64,000 nucleotides of DNA from Paroedura picta (GCF_049243985.1 NC_135371.1:3869501-3933500); one strand, 5' to 3'; numbered from the stretch's first letter, positions 20,986 to 32,160 are shown. Notes: generated from the sequence alone by a model not told the origin. Translations and numbers: made by a program.

Positions 20986-21079
20986 ACAGCTCTGCTTCAA
21001 TAGGAATGTTTCCCTCTTCTATGGATTATCTGAAGGACATGAAAATTGGATCTGTGCCTCAGCCTCTGGTCACACACCG

Positions 21080-21210
21080 ATGATTTATTTATTTATTTAT
21101 TATTAATCAGATGTATTGCTCGCCACTCTCGGACGACTTCTGGTGGGTTACAAGATGTCCAAATAAAAGCCCATCAAAACCCATTAATAATTGGACAATG
21201 CAGCAGGCTT
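21080..21210. repeat. A/T-rich repeat with GCTCGCCACTCT core
   Basis: Related to 7545-7690: a TTTATTTATT run, then TATTGCTCGCCACTCTCGG. Confidence 0.4.
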
Positions 21211-21332
21211 CAAAACTTGTAGAACCGTGGTGGTCAGAATCCAAGCATTTTCAGCATTTCTTCTAAGATGTGGAAGATCTTCTGTGAAGACTCAACCATT
21301 CTAGAAGGTTATATACTGTGAATACTTTATAA

Positions 21333-21467
21333 CAGGGTAGTCAATCTGTGATCCTCCAGATGTTCGTGGACTACAATTCCCAGGAGCCCCTGCCAGCAGT
21401 TGCTGGCAGGGACTCATGGGGATTGTATTCCACGAACATCTGGAGGACCACAGGTTGACTACCCCTG
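21333..21467. mobile_element. Palindromic hAT-type MITE
   Basis: A foldback ending GTTGACTACCCCTG, flanked by CTTTATAA (21325-21332) and CTTTATAG (21468-21475), an 8-bp duplication with one change. The same insertion is at 38265 and 50429. It lies about 1 kb downstream of the unit 3 stop. Confidence 0.82.
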
Positions 21468-21489
21468 CTTTATAGTGTCTGTTGTGGCC

Positions 21490-22425
21490 TTTTAGTTGTC
21501 AAATAAGATTAAAACACACATCACCGGCTGAACCGTTGCATCGTTTCTCCTTGTGTAGGTGCTTAGATGGTATAAACGATTTCCATGCTGGGTAAAAGAC
21601 CACACTCTGAGCATTCAAAAGGTTTTTTCCTTTCTTGCATTCTCTAATGCTGTTCAAGTCTGCTACAGTAGGGTTATGTGCGGCAGCGGCCAAACCAGCA
21701 ATTCCAGGCAGACGCAGCCAGCACCATGCACGGGGGGGAGGCGAGGCTGGATGATTCCCACTGTCAGGTAGGGAGTTCATAGTCTGAGGAAGAGTGCTTG
21801 CCCTCAAAAGCTCACACCTTGAATAAATCTTTGCTGGTCTTAAAGGTGCCACTGGACTCTGTTTTTATTGTGTTTCCTCACTCTGGGTATTCAAATGGTC
21901 ATGCCCTGCGTGAGTTCTCTGATGGACTTCTACTTGCATCTCTGATAATCGAAAGGTTTCTCCCCTGCGTGGGTTTTCAGATGGTACTGAACACCTCTGC
22001 TCTGAACCTCTTTCCACCGGCCGAGCATTCAGAAGGCTTCTCCCGTGTATGGTCTCTGATACAGCTGAAGACTGTTGCTCTGAAGGAATCTTTTCCCAGT
22101 CTTAGGATTCAAAGGCCTTCTCCCTTGTGAGTTCCCAGATGTTTCTGAAGAAGGATACTCTGTTTGAAGCTCTTTCTACACTCAGCATTCAAAAGACTTC
22201 TCCCCCTGGTTGACCTTTTAGATGGCATTGAAGATTGCTACATTTAGGGAATGAGACTGAAGACTGAAAAAGTTTCTCCCCTGTGTGAGTTATTTGATAC
22301 CTATGAAGATGGGAACTCATAATGAATCCCTTTCCACAGGCTGAGCATTCCAAATCCTTTTGTGGGGTTTCAGATGGCATTGAAGATGCTTGCTCCAACA
22401 GAATCCCTTCCCACACCATGAGTGT
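21490..22425 (-). pseudogene. Fossil zinc fingers and 3' region of unit 3
   Basis: Downstream of the unit 3 stop the minus strand still shows decayed fingers: ECSACGKGFIMSSHLHRYQ and THTGEKLFQ at about 22260-22370, others at 22060-22190, and a last one near 21600. A repeat with AATAAATCTTTGCTGGTCTT (about 21824-21845) is embedded. The fingers carry frame breaks in many places and are not translated after the THTMETPF stop. Confidence 0.6.
21864..21869 (-). promoter_or_regulatory. Possible poly(A) signal AATAAA, unit 3
   Basis: TTTATT on the plus strand is AATAAA on the minus strand, about 560 bp after the stop. It is conserved at 38797 and 50961. It lies beside a repeat, so it may be repeat-derived. 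Confidence 0.35.
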
Positions 22426-24552
22426 TCAGAACGGTGTTTCCATTGTGTGGGTTTTCAGATGGCATTTAAGACTATTGTTCAGACGGAATCTCTTTCCACA
22501 CTCTAAGCACTCAAAAGGCTTCTCCCCTGTGTGGGTTTTCAGATGGTTCTGAAGACCGTCATTCCGACGGAATCTCTTTCCACATTCTGACCATTCAAAA
22601 GGCTTCTCCCCTGTGTGGGTTTTCAGATGGTTCTGAAGACCGTCAATCCAACGGAATCTCTTTCCACATTCTGAGCATTCAAAAGGCTTCTCCCCTATGT
22701 GGGTTTTCAGATGGTATTGAAGACCTTTGTTCTGACGGAATCTCTTCCCACACTCTGAACATTCAAAAGGCTTCTCCCCTGTGTGGGTTTTCAGATGGCA
22801 TTTGAGACCTTTGCTGTGACGGAATCTCTTTCCATACTGTGAGCATTCAAAAGGCTTTTCCCCTGTGTGTGTTTTCAGATCGTATTGAAGACCTTTGTTC
22901 TGACGGAATCTCTTCCCACACTCTGAGCATTCAAAAGGCTTCTCCCCTGTGTGGGTTTTCAGATGGTATTGAAGACCATTGTTCTGACGGAATCTCTTTC
23001 CACACTCTAAGCATTGAAAAGGCTTCTCCCCTGTGTGCGTTTTTAGATGGTATTGAAGAACACTGTTCTTACGGAATCTCTTTCCACACTCTGAGCATTC
23101 AAAAGGCTTCTCCCCTGTGTGTGTTTTCAGATGGTATTGAAGACCATTGTTCAGACGGAATCTCTTCCCACACTCTGAGCATTCAAAAGGCTTCTCCCCT
23201 GTGTGTGTTTTCAGATGGTATTGAAGAACATTGTTCTGACGGAATCTCTTTCCACACTCTGAGCATTCAAAAGGCTTCTCCCCTGTGTGTGTTTTCAGAT
23301 GGTATTGAAGATCATTGTTCTGACGGAATCTCTTCCCACACTCTGAGCATTCAAAAGGCTTCTCCCCTGTGTGGGTTTTCAGATGGTATTTAAGACCATT
23401 GCTCTGACGGAATCACTTTCCACATTCTTAGCATTCAAAAGGCTTCTCCCCTGTGTGTGTTTTCAGATGGTATTGAAGACCATTGCTCTGACGGAATCTC
23501 TTTCCACACTCTAAGCATTCAAAAGGCTTCTCCCCTGTGTGTGTTTTCAGATGGTATTGAAGACCATTGTTCTGACGGAATCTCTTCCCGCACTCTGAGC
23601 ATTCAAAAGGCTTCTCCCCTGTGTGGGTTTTCAGATGGTACTGAAGTCCGCGGCTCTGACGGAATCTCTTTCCACACTCTAAGCATTCAAAAGGCCTTTC
23701 CTCTGTGTGGGTTTTCAGATGGTATTTAAGACCATTGTTGTGACAGAATCTCTTTCCACACTCTGAGCATTCAAAAGGCTTCTCCCCTGTGTGCGTTTCC
23801 AGATGGTATTGAAGACCACTGCTGTGAGAGAATCTCTTTCCACATTCTGAGCATTCAAATGGCTTCTCCCCTGTGTGTGTTTTCAGATGGTATTGAAGAA
23901 CGTTGTGACGGAATCTCTTTCCACACTCTGAGCATTCAAAAGGCTTCTCTCCTGTGTGGATTCTCAGATGGGATTTGAGACCTTTGCTCTCACGGAATCT
24001 CTTTCCACACTCTGAGCATTCAAAAGGCTTCTCCCCTGTGTGGATTTTCAGATGGGATTTGAGACCTTTGCTCTCACGGAATCTCTTTCCACACTCAGCA
24101 TTCAAAAGGCTTCTCCACTGTGTGCGTTTCCAGATGGTATTTAAGACCATTGCTGTGAAAGAATCTCTTTCCACATTCTGAGCATTCAAATGGCTTCTCC
24201 CCTGTGTGTGTTTTCAAATGGTATTGAAGACCATTGTTGTAACGGAATCTCTTTCCACACTCTGAGCATTCAAAAGGCTTCTCTCCTATGTGGATTCTCA
24301 GATGGGATTTGAGACCTTTGCTCTGACGGAATCTCTTTCCACACTCTGAGCATTCAAAAGGCTTCTCCCCTGTGTGGATTGTTAGATGGCATTTGAGACC
24401 TTTGCTCTCACGGAATCTCTTTCCACATTCTGAGCATTCAAATAGCTTCTCCCCTGTGTGGATTTTCAGATAGTATTGAAGATCATTGCTGTGACAGAAT
24501 GGCGTTTGTTGATGAAATTCCTCCTCACCCTCTTGATCCCGATGGTCATCCA
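22426..24552 (-). pseudogene. Unit 3 zinc-finger exon, disabled
   Basis: Acceptor CCATCAG, then (G)TG GAT GAC as [17 protein letters not shown], fused directly to half a finger ([15 protein letters not shown]) as in unit 6. About 23 fingers follow in 84-bp steps. The frame breaks by a 2-bp loss near 24094 (CACTCAGCATT for CACTCTGAGCATT), and the downstream frame meets an in-frame stop at 23428 (Ser codon to TAA in FECSEC). Two later fingers have lost a zinc cysteine, to Tyr near 22835 and to Trp near 22580, and one finger lacks a residue (RHNVLQYH). The normal end THTMETPF and stop is still recognisable at 22426. A short four-finger protein could still be made. Promoter, SCAN and KRAB exons upstream remain open. 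Confidence 0.85.
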
Positions 24553-26282
24553 CTGATGGATAAAGAGAGAGATCCTGTTAGCACCTGGGAGGGCTGGTAA
24601 AGCCCAAAGGCATTTATGTGGCTGTAGTAGGAATGTGACAGACTTTGACCTCGTTCAGCTTGGCTGATCTTCAGCACCACCACCTTTCCCCAGATTACCT
24701 CGTCCCCTTGAGAAATACAGGTAAGATCTAGTGCAGAAGGAGTTTCTGAGCCTCCAGATTTCAAATGTGGCTCAAAAGAAATCCCCCACGGCTATTCCTG
24801 GCCTGTTGCATTGGCAATATCTGGAAGAGTACAGCTCATTTGGGAACAAGATATGGTCTTGGGATGATCTTGAGGAACCTTCTAGCTTTTCCTTGCATGC
24901 AAGGCCATTGTCTCTCCCCAGCGTATTCTCTCTCGTACTCCTGGCTTCTTCTCCAAGGAGAGAGAAAGAACAAAATGCCGGGAAACTCATTCTGCAACAA
25001 AGCCCATCATCTAATGCCAACTATTTGGCGTACTACAGAAAACAGTTAGCATCTGTTTTTCTGTCCTGAGCTGCAGAAGCTGTCCTGTCAGTGATGCCTT
25101 ATTTTCATTTTAGGGGTCAGCTTGACTTGTTGGGACTCTCCTCATGAACCCTCTGAACTGGGCCAAGAGGAGTGACCCCGGGGGAACCAGGCTTGTGTTC
25201 TTGACAGGACCATTTCCAGATCCATTTGCAGAGTGGATGTCTATAGTCCCAACCAAGGGTGTGTGTGTGACAAAAGAAGAGTTGGGCTTTATAACCCTCT
25301 TTTCACTGGCTGAAAGAGTCTCAAAGCAGCTTACAATCCCCCTCCCTTCTCATCCCCACAACAGACACCTTGAGAGGTAGGTGGGGCTGAGAGAGCTTTG
25401 AGGTGACTACTCTGGGAGAACAGCTCTATCAGAACTGTGACTGGCCAAAGGCCACCCTACTGGCTGAGTGGATGACCCAGATTAGAGGCCTCCGCTCTCA
25501 ACAGATACATCAGATTGGCTCTCTGGCAAGAGAGAAATGAGGATCTGTCCCCTTGCATCCAACACCAAGTATTTCCTGCATTCAATAAATATTAGCTTGT
25601 TTTTCTGTTTCTGAGCTGCTGAAACTATCCTGTTTAGTGACACCTTATTTTCTATGCAGGGGACTGGATCACTGTTGTGCAGTCTCCTCCTGAACCCACT
25701 CAACTAGATTCTGCTCCCGTGAAAAGAAGAGTGATCTCAGGGAACTCAGGCTGGTGTTTGTGACAGTATCATTTCCGGATCACAGGTTGTGCGAGTGTTT
25801 GTGACCCCATATGGTGCGAAGGGTATGTGGGAAAAGCTGGCAACAGAGGAATGGGAACCTGGTCCCCTCCATGGGCTTCCTGAGGGCCTCATTCCCTTTT
25901 CTCCAGGCCAGAGCACCTTCTCTAGCTTGGCGGATGGCTCCGACCCTGGCCTCAGTTGCCCCTGGGCAAGAGCAGACCCAGGAAGCTGCCTTCGACTAGA
26001 TCCAACCCCTGGTCCCTTGGAGTCAGTCTGGCCTCCTCAGTCCACCATCGGATCTCGAGGGTCTCCAGCAGGGGCCTTTCCTTTCAACGCCTACCTGACC
26101 CTTTTAACTGGAGAAGCTGGGGATTGAACCTGCGGCCTTCTGCATGCCAGGAACAGGCACTGCCAGGGAGCAGGAGCCCTTCCACAAATACTAAGACCAG
26201 CCGCAAAATGATGTCTTTCTCTTAAACATATTGACTCATGTCTCAGCAATTTGCCCCTTTGACTCCTAGGAAAGGTCCTTAC
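24553..26282. other. Intron 4 of unit 3, with Sauria-type SINE between two tandem segments
   Basis: 25270-25500 is a minus-oriented Sauria-type SINE (complement of GCCCAACTCTTCTTT and TTTGAGACTCTTTCAGCC). On either side lie two diverged copies of one segment of about 200 bp, at about 25046-25245 and 25588-25790, sharing GAGCTGC(A/T)GAAxCT and CTCCTxxTGAACCC. I see no exon and no KRAB-B box. Confidence 0.5.
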
Positions 26283-26409
26283 CCAGAAATGCCACGCTCT
26301 CCCAGTTCTCCAGCATGACTTCCCTGTGCAGAGCTCTCTGGCCCGGATCCAGCAGGGCCCATTCTGCCTCGGAGAAGGAGATGGATACGTCCTCAAAGGA
26401 GAAGGGAGG
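26283..26409 (-). CDS. Unit 3 KRAB A-box exon
   Basis: 127 bp, acceptor CCTTTCAG, donor GG before GTAAGG, phase 0 to 1. Reads [17 protein letters not shown] and ends [12 protein letters not shown] plus one base. The DV, EW and MLEN residues needed for TRIM28-type repression are kept, as is the [13 protein letters not shown] core. It is open, although the zinc-finger exon it serves is disabled. Relative to units 5 and 6 it has SIS for YVS and WES for CES, closer to typical reptile KRAB boxes. Confidence 0.87.
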
Positions 26410-27533
26410 CTGAAAGGAAAAGCAGATTTCCCTGCACACCAGGCAGAGATGGCACACGGGGAGAGAAGGCAGAGGATGCCCGGCTTGGCATGGGCAAAGG
26501 GAATGGCATTTAGTGGATCTCTCTCCCGGACCCCTTGGACAGATGCAGGCGCAAGGGGCCCCCTGAGAAAGGAGGTTGGGCCCAGCCTGTCTCCTGCTCG
26601 TCCCTCCTACCTGGACTGGATGGGATGCAGCCCTTTCCTCATTTTGGAACACATGACAGCTCAGTAGGAATTCTCCACTGCCTGGTTGTGAGACAAAGGA
26701 AGAAGGAAGGGGGTTGGCTTGTTCGTTCCCGGCCTCAAACCCCCCCCCCCCTTCCCAGAGTTGTGAAACCTTCCCCACTCTGTACACTCAACCCAATTTT
26801 GGTGGCCTTTTACTCCGTTCTGGGAGAGGCAGAAGAGAAGCACCGGATGCTTTTGGGCTTGAAGGGTTTATAAAGGCTTCCAACATATTTTTATGAGATC
26901 TCTGTCTGGTCTGGGGGGAGGGAAAGCAGGGGCTGAAGCACGCTGCCTGGCATGTCGCCATCCCATCCAACCCAGATGTGATAGGAGCACATCTGGAGCC
27001 TTGAGAGCAATAGGAATGAGGTTTCAGGGTGTCTCCTGGCATGGTAACGTCACAACCAGAGGCAAGATCAAGATGGCACCACATCTGTCCCAAGCCCCCC
27101 CCTAAACCCCTCCCAAGGCTCCCCAACACCAAGGGTTGTTGGGCTGTAACAGCATCCATTTCCCCACAAAGGCCTGTCAGCTGTCCTTATAAGCCTGGGC
27201 ACAGAAGTCACTTTTTTCCATCAGGACTGGGCCCGAGACACCGGCCTTCCGAGCTCGGCTGCCCCAGAAGGCAGAGCCTCCTAGACTGAATAAGTATGCT
27301 CAGTTGGTTGACCTCCTCTCTTTTGGGCCACCTCTCATGGAAAGAAGGTGAGAGAGGAATGTGTTAATTAATGGGGGGGGGGGAAGTCCCCTCCATGAAC
27401 ACGTCTAATTTCCTTTCACAGACATCACAGTTAGTCGACAGAGTGTCTACCACAAATCAACTCTCCCTGACCTGGACTCTGTACCATTGAATTCAGTGTT
27501 CCCCAATCACATCCAGGTACAAGGAGTCTTCAC
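26410..27533. other. Intron 3 of unit 3, nothing recognised
   Basis: Contains a C-run near 26740-26751 and a G-run near 27374-27383. No R270 insertion here, unlike unit 2. Confidence 0.45.
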
Positions 27534-27717
27534 CACAGAGGAGGGCTTCTTGGTCATGCTCCATGGCCTGCACGCTCTGCCCTTGCTCCAAGCAAGCTCC
27601 TTCTAACTCAGGGAAGGTACCTTTTGTCGTCACGGCCTGCACCTTCCGCCCTTCCTCGGGAGGAGCCCCTTGCACGTCAGGGATTGTAGCCTCTCCCTTC
27701 ACTGATAGTCCCGACAT
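27534..27717 (-). CDS. Unit 3 linker exon
   Basis: 184 bp: MSGLSVKGEATIPDVQG to EALLC plus one base, donor GTGAAG, phase 0 to 1. It can join the zinc-finger exon directly. The long alternative form seen in unit 2 is closed here: a 2-bp loss after GEH creates a TGA at 27493-27495 before the phase-0 donor. Inclusion of both this exon and KRAB would meet a TGA after five codons of the KRAB exon. It encodes a hydrophilic spacer with no named domain. Confidence 0.62.
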
Positions 27718-27829
27718 CTGAAAAGGCAGCGAGGGAGAGGGGTAAGAGATGGGATGCAACAGACTAAGCAATCGGGCCTGCCTCACGCCCAGACTCTGCC
27801 CCCTTCCATCAGCAGACCAGAGGAGTTAT

Positions 27830-28300
27830 CCGGGGGGACCAGAATTCCTCCAGCAGAAGAATCTGTCGAAGGAGGCTGTTCAACCCAGCTCTATCTACTG
27901 ATTGACAACCGGCCGGATACGCCCCCAGCTGAGTTGGCCAAGTGTCTTGAGGCCGTGACTGGGCGGCTCCAACAGAGCCGCCTGTAGCTCAGCCATGAGT
28001 GATGCGGGTCAAGAGGACCTTTGCTTGGCTGGGCAGCTGCCAGGGCCTTGTCCCCTTCTGCCAAGGAGGACAGACGGCCGTGGTCCAAGATCGGGTGCCG
28101 AGGCAGCCAGGAGCCTCTTGTTCCCTTCCTGCATCGAACCAAGCTGGCAGGTCCTGGTGAAGCGACAATATTTTCCGCCAAATAGCTTGCAAAAGTCTCA
28201 CAGCTAATATCCGGACTTTGCAGGAGGGGTGTGGTTGTTCCCACAGTGGAACAAAGTGGAGTTGCTGGGGATGGACATGAGGCTGTGACATGAACTTTCT
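27830..28300. repeat. Two CR1-clade LINE pieces, tail to tail
   Basis: 27830-27990, plus strand: ELAKCLEAVTGRLQQSRL, the pattern before the CR1 NPxKTE region. 27995-28300, minus strand: ISCETFASYLAENIVASPG and, further on, KGPLDPHH, the pattern between the CR1 endonuclease and RT. Fuller copies are in units 5 and 6. Confidence 0.6.
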
Positions 28301-28422
28301 GTGGCATGTTTGTATTTTTAACTCCGGGTGACTTTAAATACACATGCACCGTGCAAGTTATAGCACTCCTGGAGGAGAAGGGACAGAAGCTAGAAGGCCT
28401 GTCCATACTTTATTCCGTAAAG

Positions 28423-28540
28423 CATGGGTTGTGGTCCTCCAGATATCCATGGACTACAATTCCCTTGAGCCCCTGCCAGCGTTTGCTCATGGGAATTGTA
28501 GTCCCTGGACATCTGGAGGACCACAGGTTGACTACCCCTG
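28423..28540. mobile_element. Palindromic hAT-type MITE
   Basis: Flanked by CCGTAAAG (28415-28422) and CTGTAAAG (28541-28548). The same insertion is at 32241, 46282 and 57751. It lies in the SCAN-linker intron. Confidence 0.82.
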
Positions 28541-29050
28541 CTGTAAAGGAAGGTGAATATGTCTTGGAATAGGTCTTTTTCGAGGGCGATTGGGAGAGGT
28601 GGGGAAGGTGTCTCACCAGTTGGAGGAGAACCCAATACAAGAGGATAGTGGATGCAAGGCTGTTATCCAGAGGTGTCAGAAATAAGATGTTCCGCCCCTC
28701 TGATTCCCAGAAATCATTTCCAGGATCTGTCCATAGATAGTGACTCTGGACCACAGGAACAAGGGCTGTTTTCCCAGCCCCCCGGAGCTTAGGGGATATT
28801 TCGCAGGCCCCTGCAGACGAGAGGACTGGCTCTTCTGCTCCCAAAGTATTAGTGCTAGGAGACACGGGATGGTTAATCGGAATTCCCTACTGAGAGGAGT
28901 AGAAGCGCAAGTGTGTTGACTGGACTTGTGGCCTCATGAGGAATGCTGTCTACCTGGCCTGAGAATCAAGGGTGTCAGCGAAAAGGTGGAAAAACCCTGT
29001 CAAGCCCAATTCTTGCTTGAATTGGACATTCCTGGAGAAAACCCCCTCAC
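28541..29050. other. Intron 2 of unit 3, right part
   Basis: A long minus-strand frame crosses this stretch and the MITE (28410-28865), but it shows no domain and recurs only because the units are duplicates. I do not call it a gene. Confidence 0.4.
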
Positions 29051-29473
29051 CTGCTCTGCCTGCCTCCTCTCCTCCGCCTGGCTCAGGAGGAAGCCTTCGG
29101 CCAGGGCCACCGCCTGGGAACTGCTCTCCGGCCCGCATCCTCTCACCCAGCCCTGCATCTCCGGGGGCAGGAGGGCCAGGAACTGCTCCAGGATCACCAG
29201 GTCCAGGATCTGCTGCTTCGTGTGCCTCCTCGGCTTCAGCCAGCGGCTGCAGAGTCTGTGGAGCCGGCTGCAAACATCTCGTGGCCCATCGGCCTCCTGG
29301 TAGCGGAATTCCCGGAAGCGTCTGCGATATTCCTCTGAGCTCATAGTGGCCGAATGTAGGATCCCTGGCTCAGCTCTTTCCCAGAATTCAACCCCACTCC
29401 CAGCTTGGATGGGAGCAGGGCTTTTGCTTGCTGTCTGGCCAATCCCAGGTCCTCCTGGGTCCTCTTCTGCCAT
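29051..29473 (-). CDS. Unit 3 SCAN-domain exon
   Basis: The first ATG of units 1 and 2 reads GTG here, so I start at the conserved second Met: [13 protein letters not shown]. Then [17 protein letters not shown] and the full SCAN domain, [57 protein letters not shown]. It ends after AEQ in phase 0 at GTGAGG. Arg replaces Gly or Glu in LKPRRHT, and DVCSRL replaces EVCSRL, both unique to this copy. It is intact and probably able to dimerise, even though the unit's finger exon is broken. Confidence 0.86.
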
Positions 29474-29839
29474 CCCCTTCCCCTTCTCTTGGGTCACCTC
29501 AGACTGTGAAAAGGTCCCTTTATTCCCTTGGCTGTGAAGAGAGGCTTCTCACTGGGGGAGGGGGACAGAGAGAGGCAGACAGAATTTTATAAAACCATTT
29601 TTAACAAATCCCTGAATATCACAAAACTTTATATGCTCAGGAGATGACAGAGAATTGTCCTGGTGCATCAGGACAGAAATGCTTCTTGTGGTTTGTCATT
29701 TTGTCATATTGCAAACCCCGCTCTTCTGAGTATGCCTCTTTGTCTGTTTTTTTTGTAAGGCAGCCTTTCTCAACTTTTTTACTTTATTACAGAAATGGCA
29801 ATATTGTGCCCCATGCGTGGGACTCCCTGGTGTGTCTAC
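29474..29839. other. Intron 1 of unit 3
   Basis: Short intron with GCAGCCTTTCTCAAC, a remnant shared with units 1 and 2; the CR1 tail and MITE of those units are absent. Nothing else seen. Confidence 0.45.
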
Positions 29840-30610
29840 GGTGCTGACCCAGGACCCCCACAGAGAGACCCCTGCCCGCATCCCATTTGCCCCTCCCGAC
29901 CTCCTGCCTCATGGGAGGAGGCGTGGCGAGACCAGCATGCCCCGCCCCTCTCGGCCTGTCCCTCCCAACAACCCTGCGAGGCAGGCCAGGCGGACAGGGG
30001 GGGCTTTCTCGCCCGCGCCCTGCAAGGCTTCTCTCCACTGGTCCCTTCTGGCCCCTCCCCGCCTCCCCCGTCGCTCGGGCCCCCGAGACCCTCTTTCCAG
30101 CCCCCCCTCCCCTCCCCTCCCTCCCCTCCCCCCCCTCTCCTCCGCCTTACCTTCCTGGCAAGCCCCCCCCCGTCCCCCGGCCAGACGCCGTCCTGCCCCG
30201 CCGGAAGCGGAAGTGCCCCCCTGGGCGGAAGAGCCGCTCTTGCCCGCCGCTCGCTCCCCTTAACCCTGTCCGCGCCGGACCCCCAGGCACCAGGCCGCCC
30301 CCGCCCCCCGCCCCAGGGGTCTCCTCGGGAGGGAGGGAGGGCGGACAGGAGGCCTCCCTGCGGGGCGGGTGTGCGGGCGGAGGGCTCCCTCCCCCGGGAC
30401 GGAGGGCTGGTCCGCCTCCCTGGCCCGGAGCGCGAAGGAAGGAAGGAGCCCGGAGACCTCCCGCCCTCGCAGCTCCCCCGCGGGAAGGGGGCCTCTTGGC
30501 CTCCCGACGTCGCCAGGGCTTCTCCCGCCAGGAGTTGGCACCCGCTGACTGGGAGCAACGTAGGGGGTGGCTGAGGGGCGCCCCCCCGAGGTCTCCGCCC
30601 CCTCCCCCCA
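29840..30610 (-). promoter_or_regulatory. CpG-island promoter and noncoding exon 1, unit 3
   Basis: Exon-1 donor GTAAGGCGG gives an exon end at 30151; the ETS pair CCGGAAGCGGAAGTG is at 30201-30215. The outer edge runs straight into CCACAAACAGTGCCAAG and a MITE instead of the 'tatataccgcc' repeat, as in unit 6. Confidence 0.62.
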
Positions 30611-30663
30611 CAAACAGTGCCAAGTCAAACTCACAGAGTCATCAGAGAGACTCCATTACAAGG

Positions 30664-30793
30664 GCCTGTGGTCCTCCAGATGTCCATGGACTACAATTCC
30701 CATGAGCCCCCCTGCCAGCGTGTGCTTGCAGTGGGATCATGGGAATTGTAGTCCATGAACATCTGGAGGACCACAGGTTTGACTACATCTGCC
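30664..30793. mobile_element. Palindromic hAT-type MITE (eroded ends)
   Basis: Arms CCTGTGGTCCTCCAGATG and its complement; the left end is missing a few bases and no clear target duplication remains. The partner is at 59984. Confidence 0.7.
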
Positions 30794-30829
30794 CTAGTCT
30801 ACTGCTGTCCCCATAGGCAAAAGCAGGAG

Positions 30830-31100
30830 GACACTCGGGTGCAATGGCAGCTGAAGCACAAGCTGCCCTACCCCACTGCTGGCAAAAGCAGCCAAACTCC
30901 CACCCTGCAGGAAATAAAGCCCTCCATGTCTGCCACAGCTCCACCCCGGAGGAAACCCGGAAAAGGCGCCTCTTTTGGACTGTGTGGCCCAGGTGGTTGG
31001 TTTGAGTATGGAGAGAGAAGCAGCTGTCCCCACCATCCAGAAGAAACACATCAACAGCGGCTGTGACAAAATGGGCATGTTGCAATCTAAACAATGTGTG
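30830..31100 (+). repeat. R270 copy, spacer of unit 3 (no L1)
   Basis: Uninterrupted copy with GGAAAAGGCGCCTCTTTTGG, the near-empty L1 site. Shared with unit 6. Confidence 0.6.
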
Positions 31101-31179
31101 TTCTTGTTCATGTCAATAATCTGAATGTTAGTCTACGTGGCTGGTTGTTCTGACAGAGCACTTCTATCCCGGCTCTCAC

Positions 31180-31440
31180 ATACCTCACATGGTGTTGTGA
31201 GGAAAGGCAAGGTGATTGTAAGCCCCTTTGAGACTCCTGGTAGGGAAAAGTGGCATATAAGAACCAGGTCTTCTTCTTCTAACAGAACTTAAAACAGTTC
31301 TGTAGGGCCTGCAGAATGGAGCTCTCCTGCCAGGCTCTTGGATCAAGACCTCCTGCAGCCCGGATCCGGCCTGCAAAAGGGAGCTCCTCCACCAGGCATG
31401 GGAGGTCCAAAATATTATATTAAGCAGACAAAAAAAAAAA
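31180..31440 (+). repeat. Sauria-SINE tail and CR1 tail snippets, ending at a fusion point
   Basis: TTGTAAGCCCCTTTGAGACT, then CATATAAGAACCAGGTCTTC. A CR1 tail and an A-run (31428-31440) follow. At about 31445 the sequence jumps to linker-intron sequence of the next unit (equivalent to about 45425 in unit 5). Confidence 0.55.
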
Positions 31441-31444
31441 GGGG

Positions 31445-32160
31445 AAACAACAGAGCCGCCTGTAGCTCAGTCCCCCAAAGATGGAGGACTTGTGGCTGGG
31501 AAGGAAGGGTCCAGGTGAGGAAGAGCCTCTCCCCTGCCTAGATGTGCAATTAACCACTTTGCACACTGTTAGGAATTTGGGGGTGATCTTTGACAACTCC
31601 CTCTCGATAGAGGCTCAGATTATGAAGGGAGTGGACTAGGCATTTTTCGATTTGTGCCAGGAGACACTGCTGATACCCTACCTGGCACCAAATCCCTTTC
31701 CACAGGGATCCATGCAACAGTCACAGTGGGGGGGGGGGTGTGATAGACCCAGCCAATTACTCCCCAGTTTCTCACTTCAGATTCCCAAGTAAGGTGACTC
31801 AGTGGATGGCTGCTGGACAGTTAGGGGGTTCCCGTTATAAACAGCACTTGACCCATTTCAGTCCCGATTCCAGCCTGGCAATGGGGTGGATACACCCCTT
31901 GTTGATCTAAAGCCCCCCCCCCATCTTTTAGCCTCAGAAAACATCCCTGAATTCAGGGATAGACTGATCATTTCCCAGAGGGGGACCCAGATGTCCTCAG
32001 GGTCAGATTTCGCCAGCCATGGGTGATGCGGGTCAAGAGGACCTTTGCTTGGCTGGGCAGCTGCCAGGGCCTTGTCCCCTTCTGTCAAGGAGGACAGACG
32101 GCCGTGGTCCAAGATCGGGTGCCGAGGCAGCCAGGAGCCTCTTGTTCCCTTCCAGCACTT
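31445..32160. repeat. CR1-clade LINE pieces in both orientations (unit 4 remnant of intron 2)
   Basis: Plus-strand pieces: LDVQLTTLHTVRNLGVIFDN at about 31545, and after a G-run DPANYSPVSHF and DPFQSRFQPGNG at 31738-31905. Minus-strand piece at about 31920-32160 with GPLDPHHPWLAKS. The middle piece (31738-31905) is specific to unit 4, and part of it repeats at 32155-32200. Confidence 0.6.

Noticed and set aside
28410-28865. 151-codon minus frame repeated in units 3, 5 and 6
   Set aside because: It crosses a MITE and intron sequence, shows no domain, and is shared only because the units are recent duplicates.
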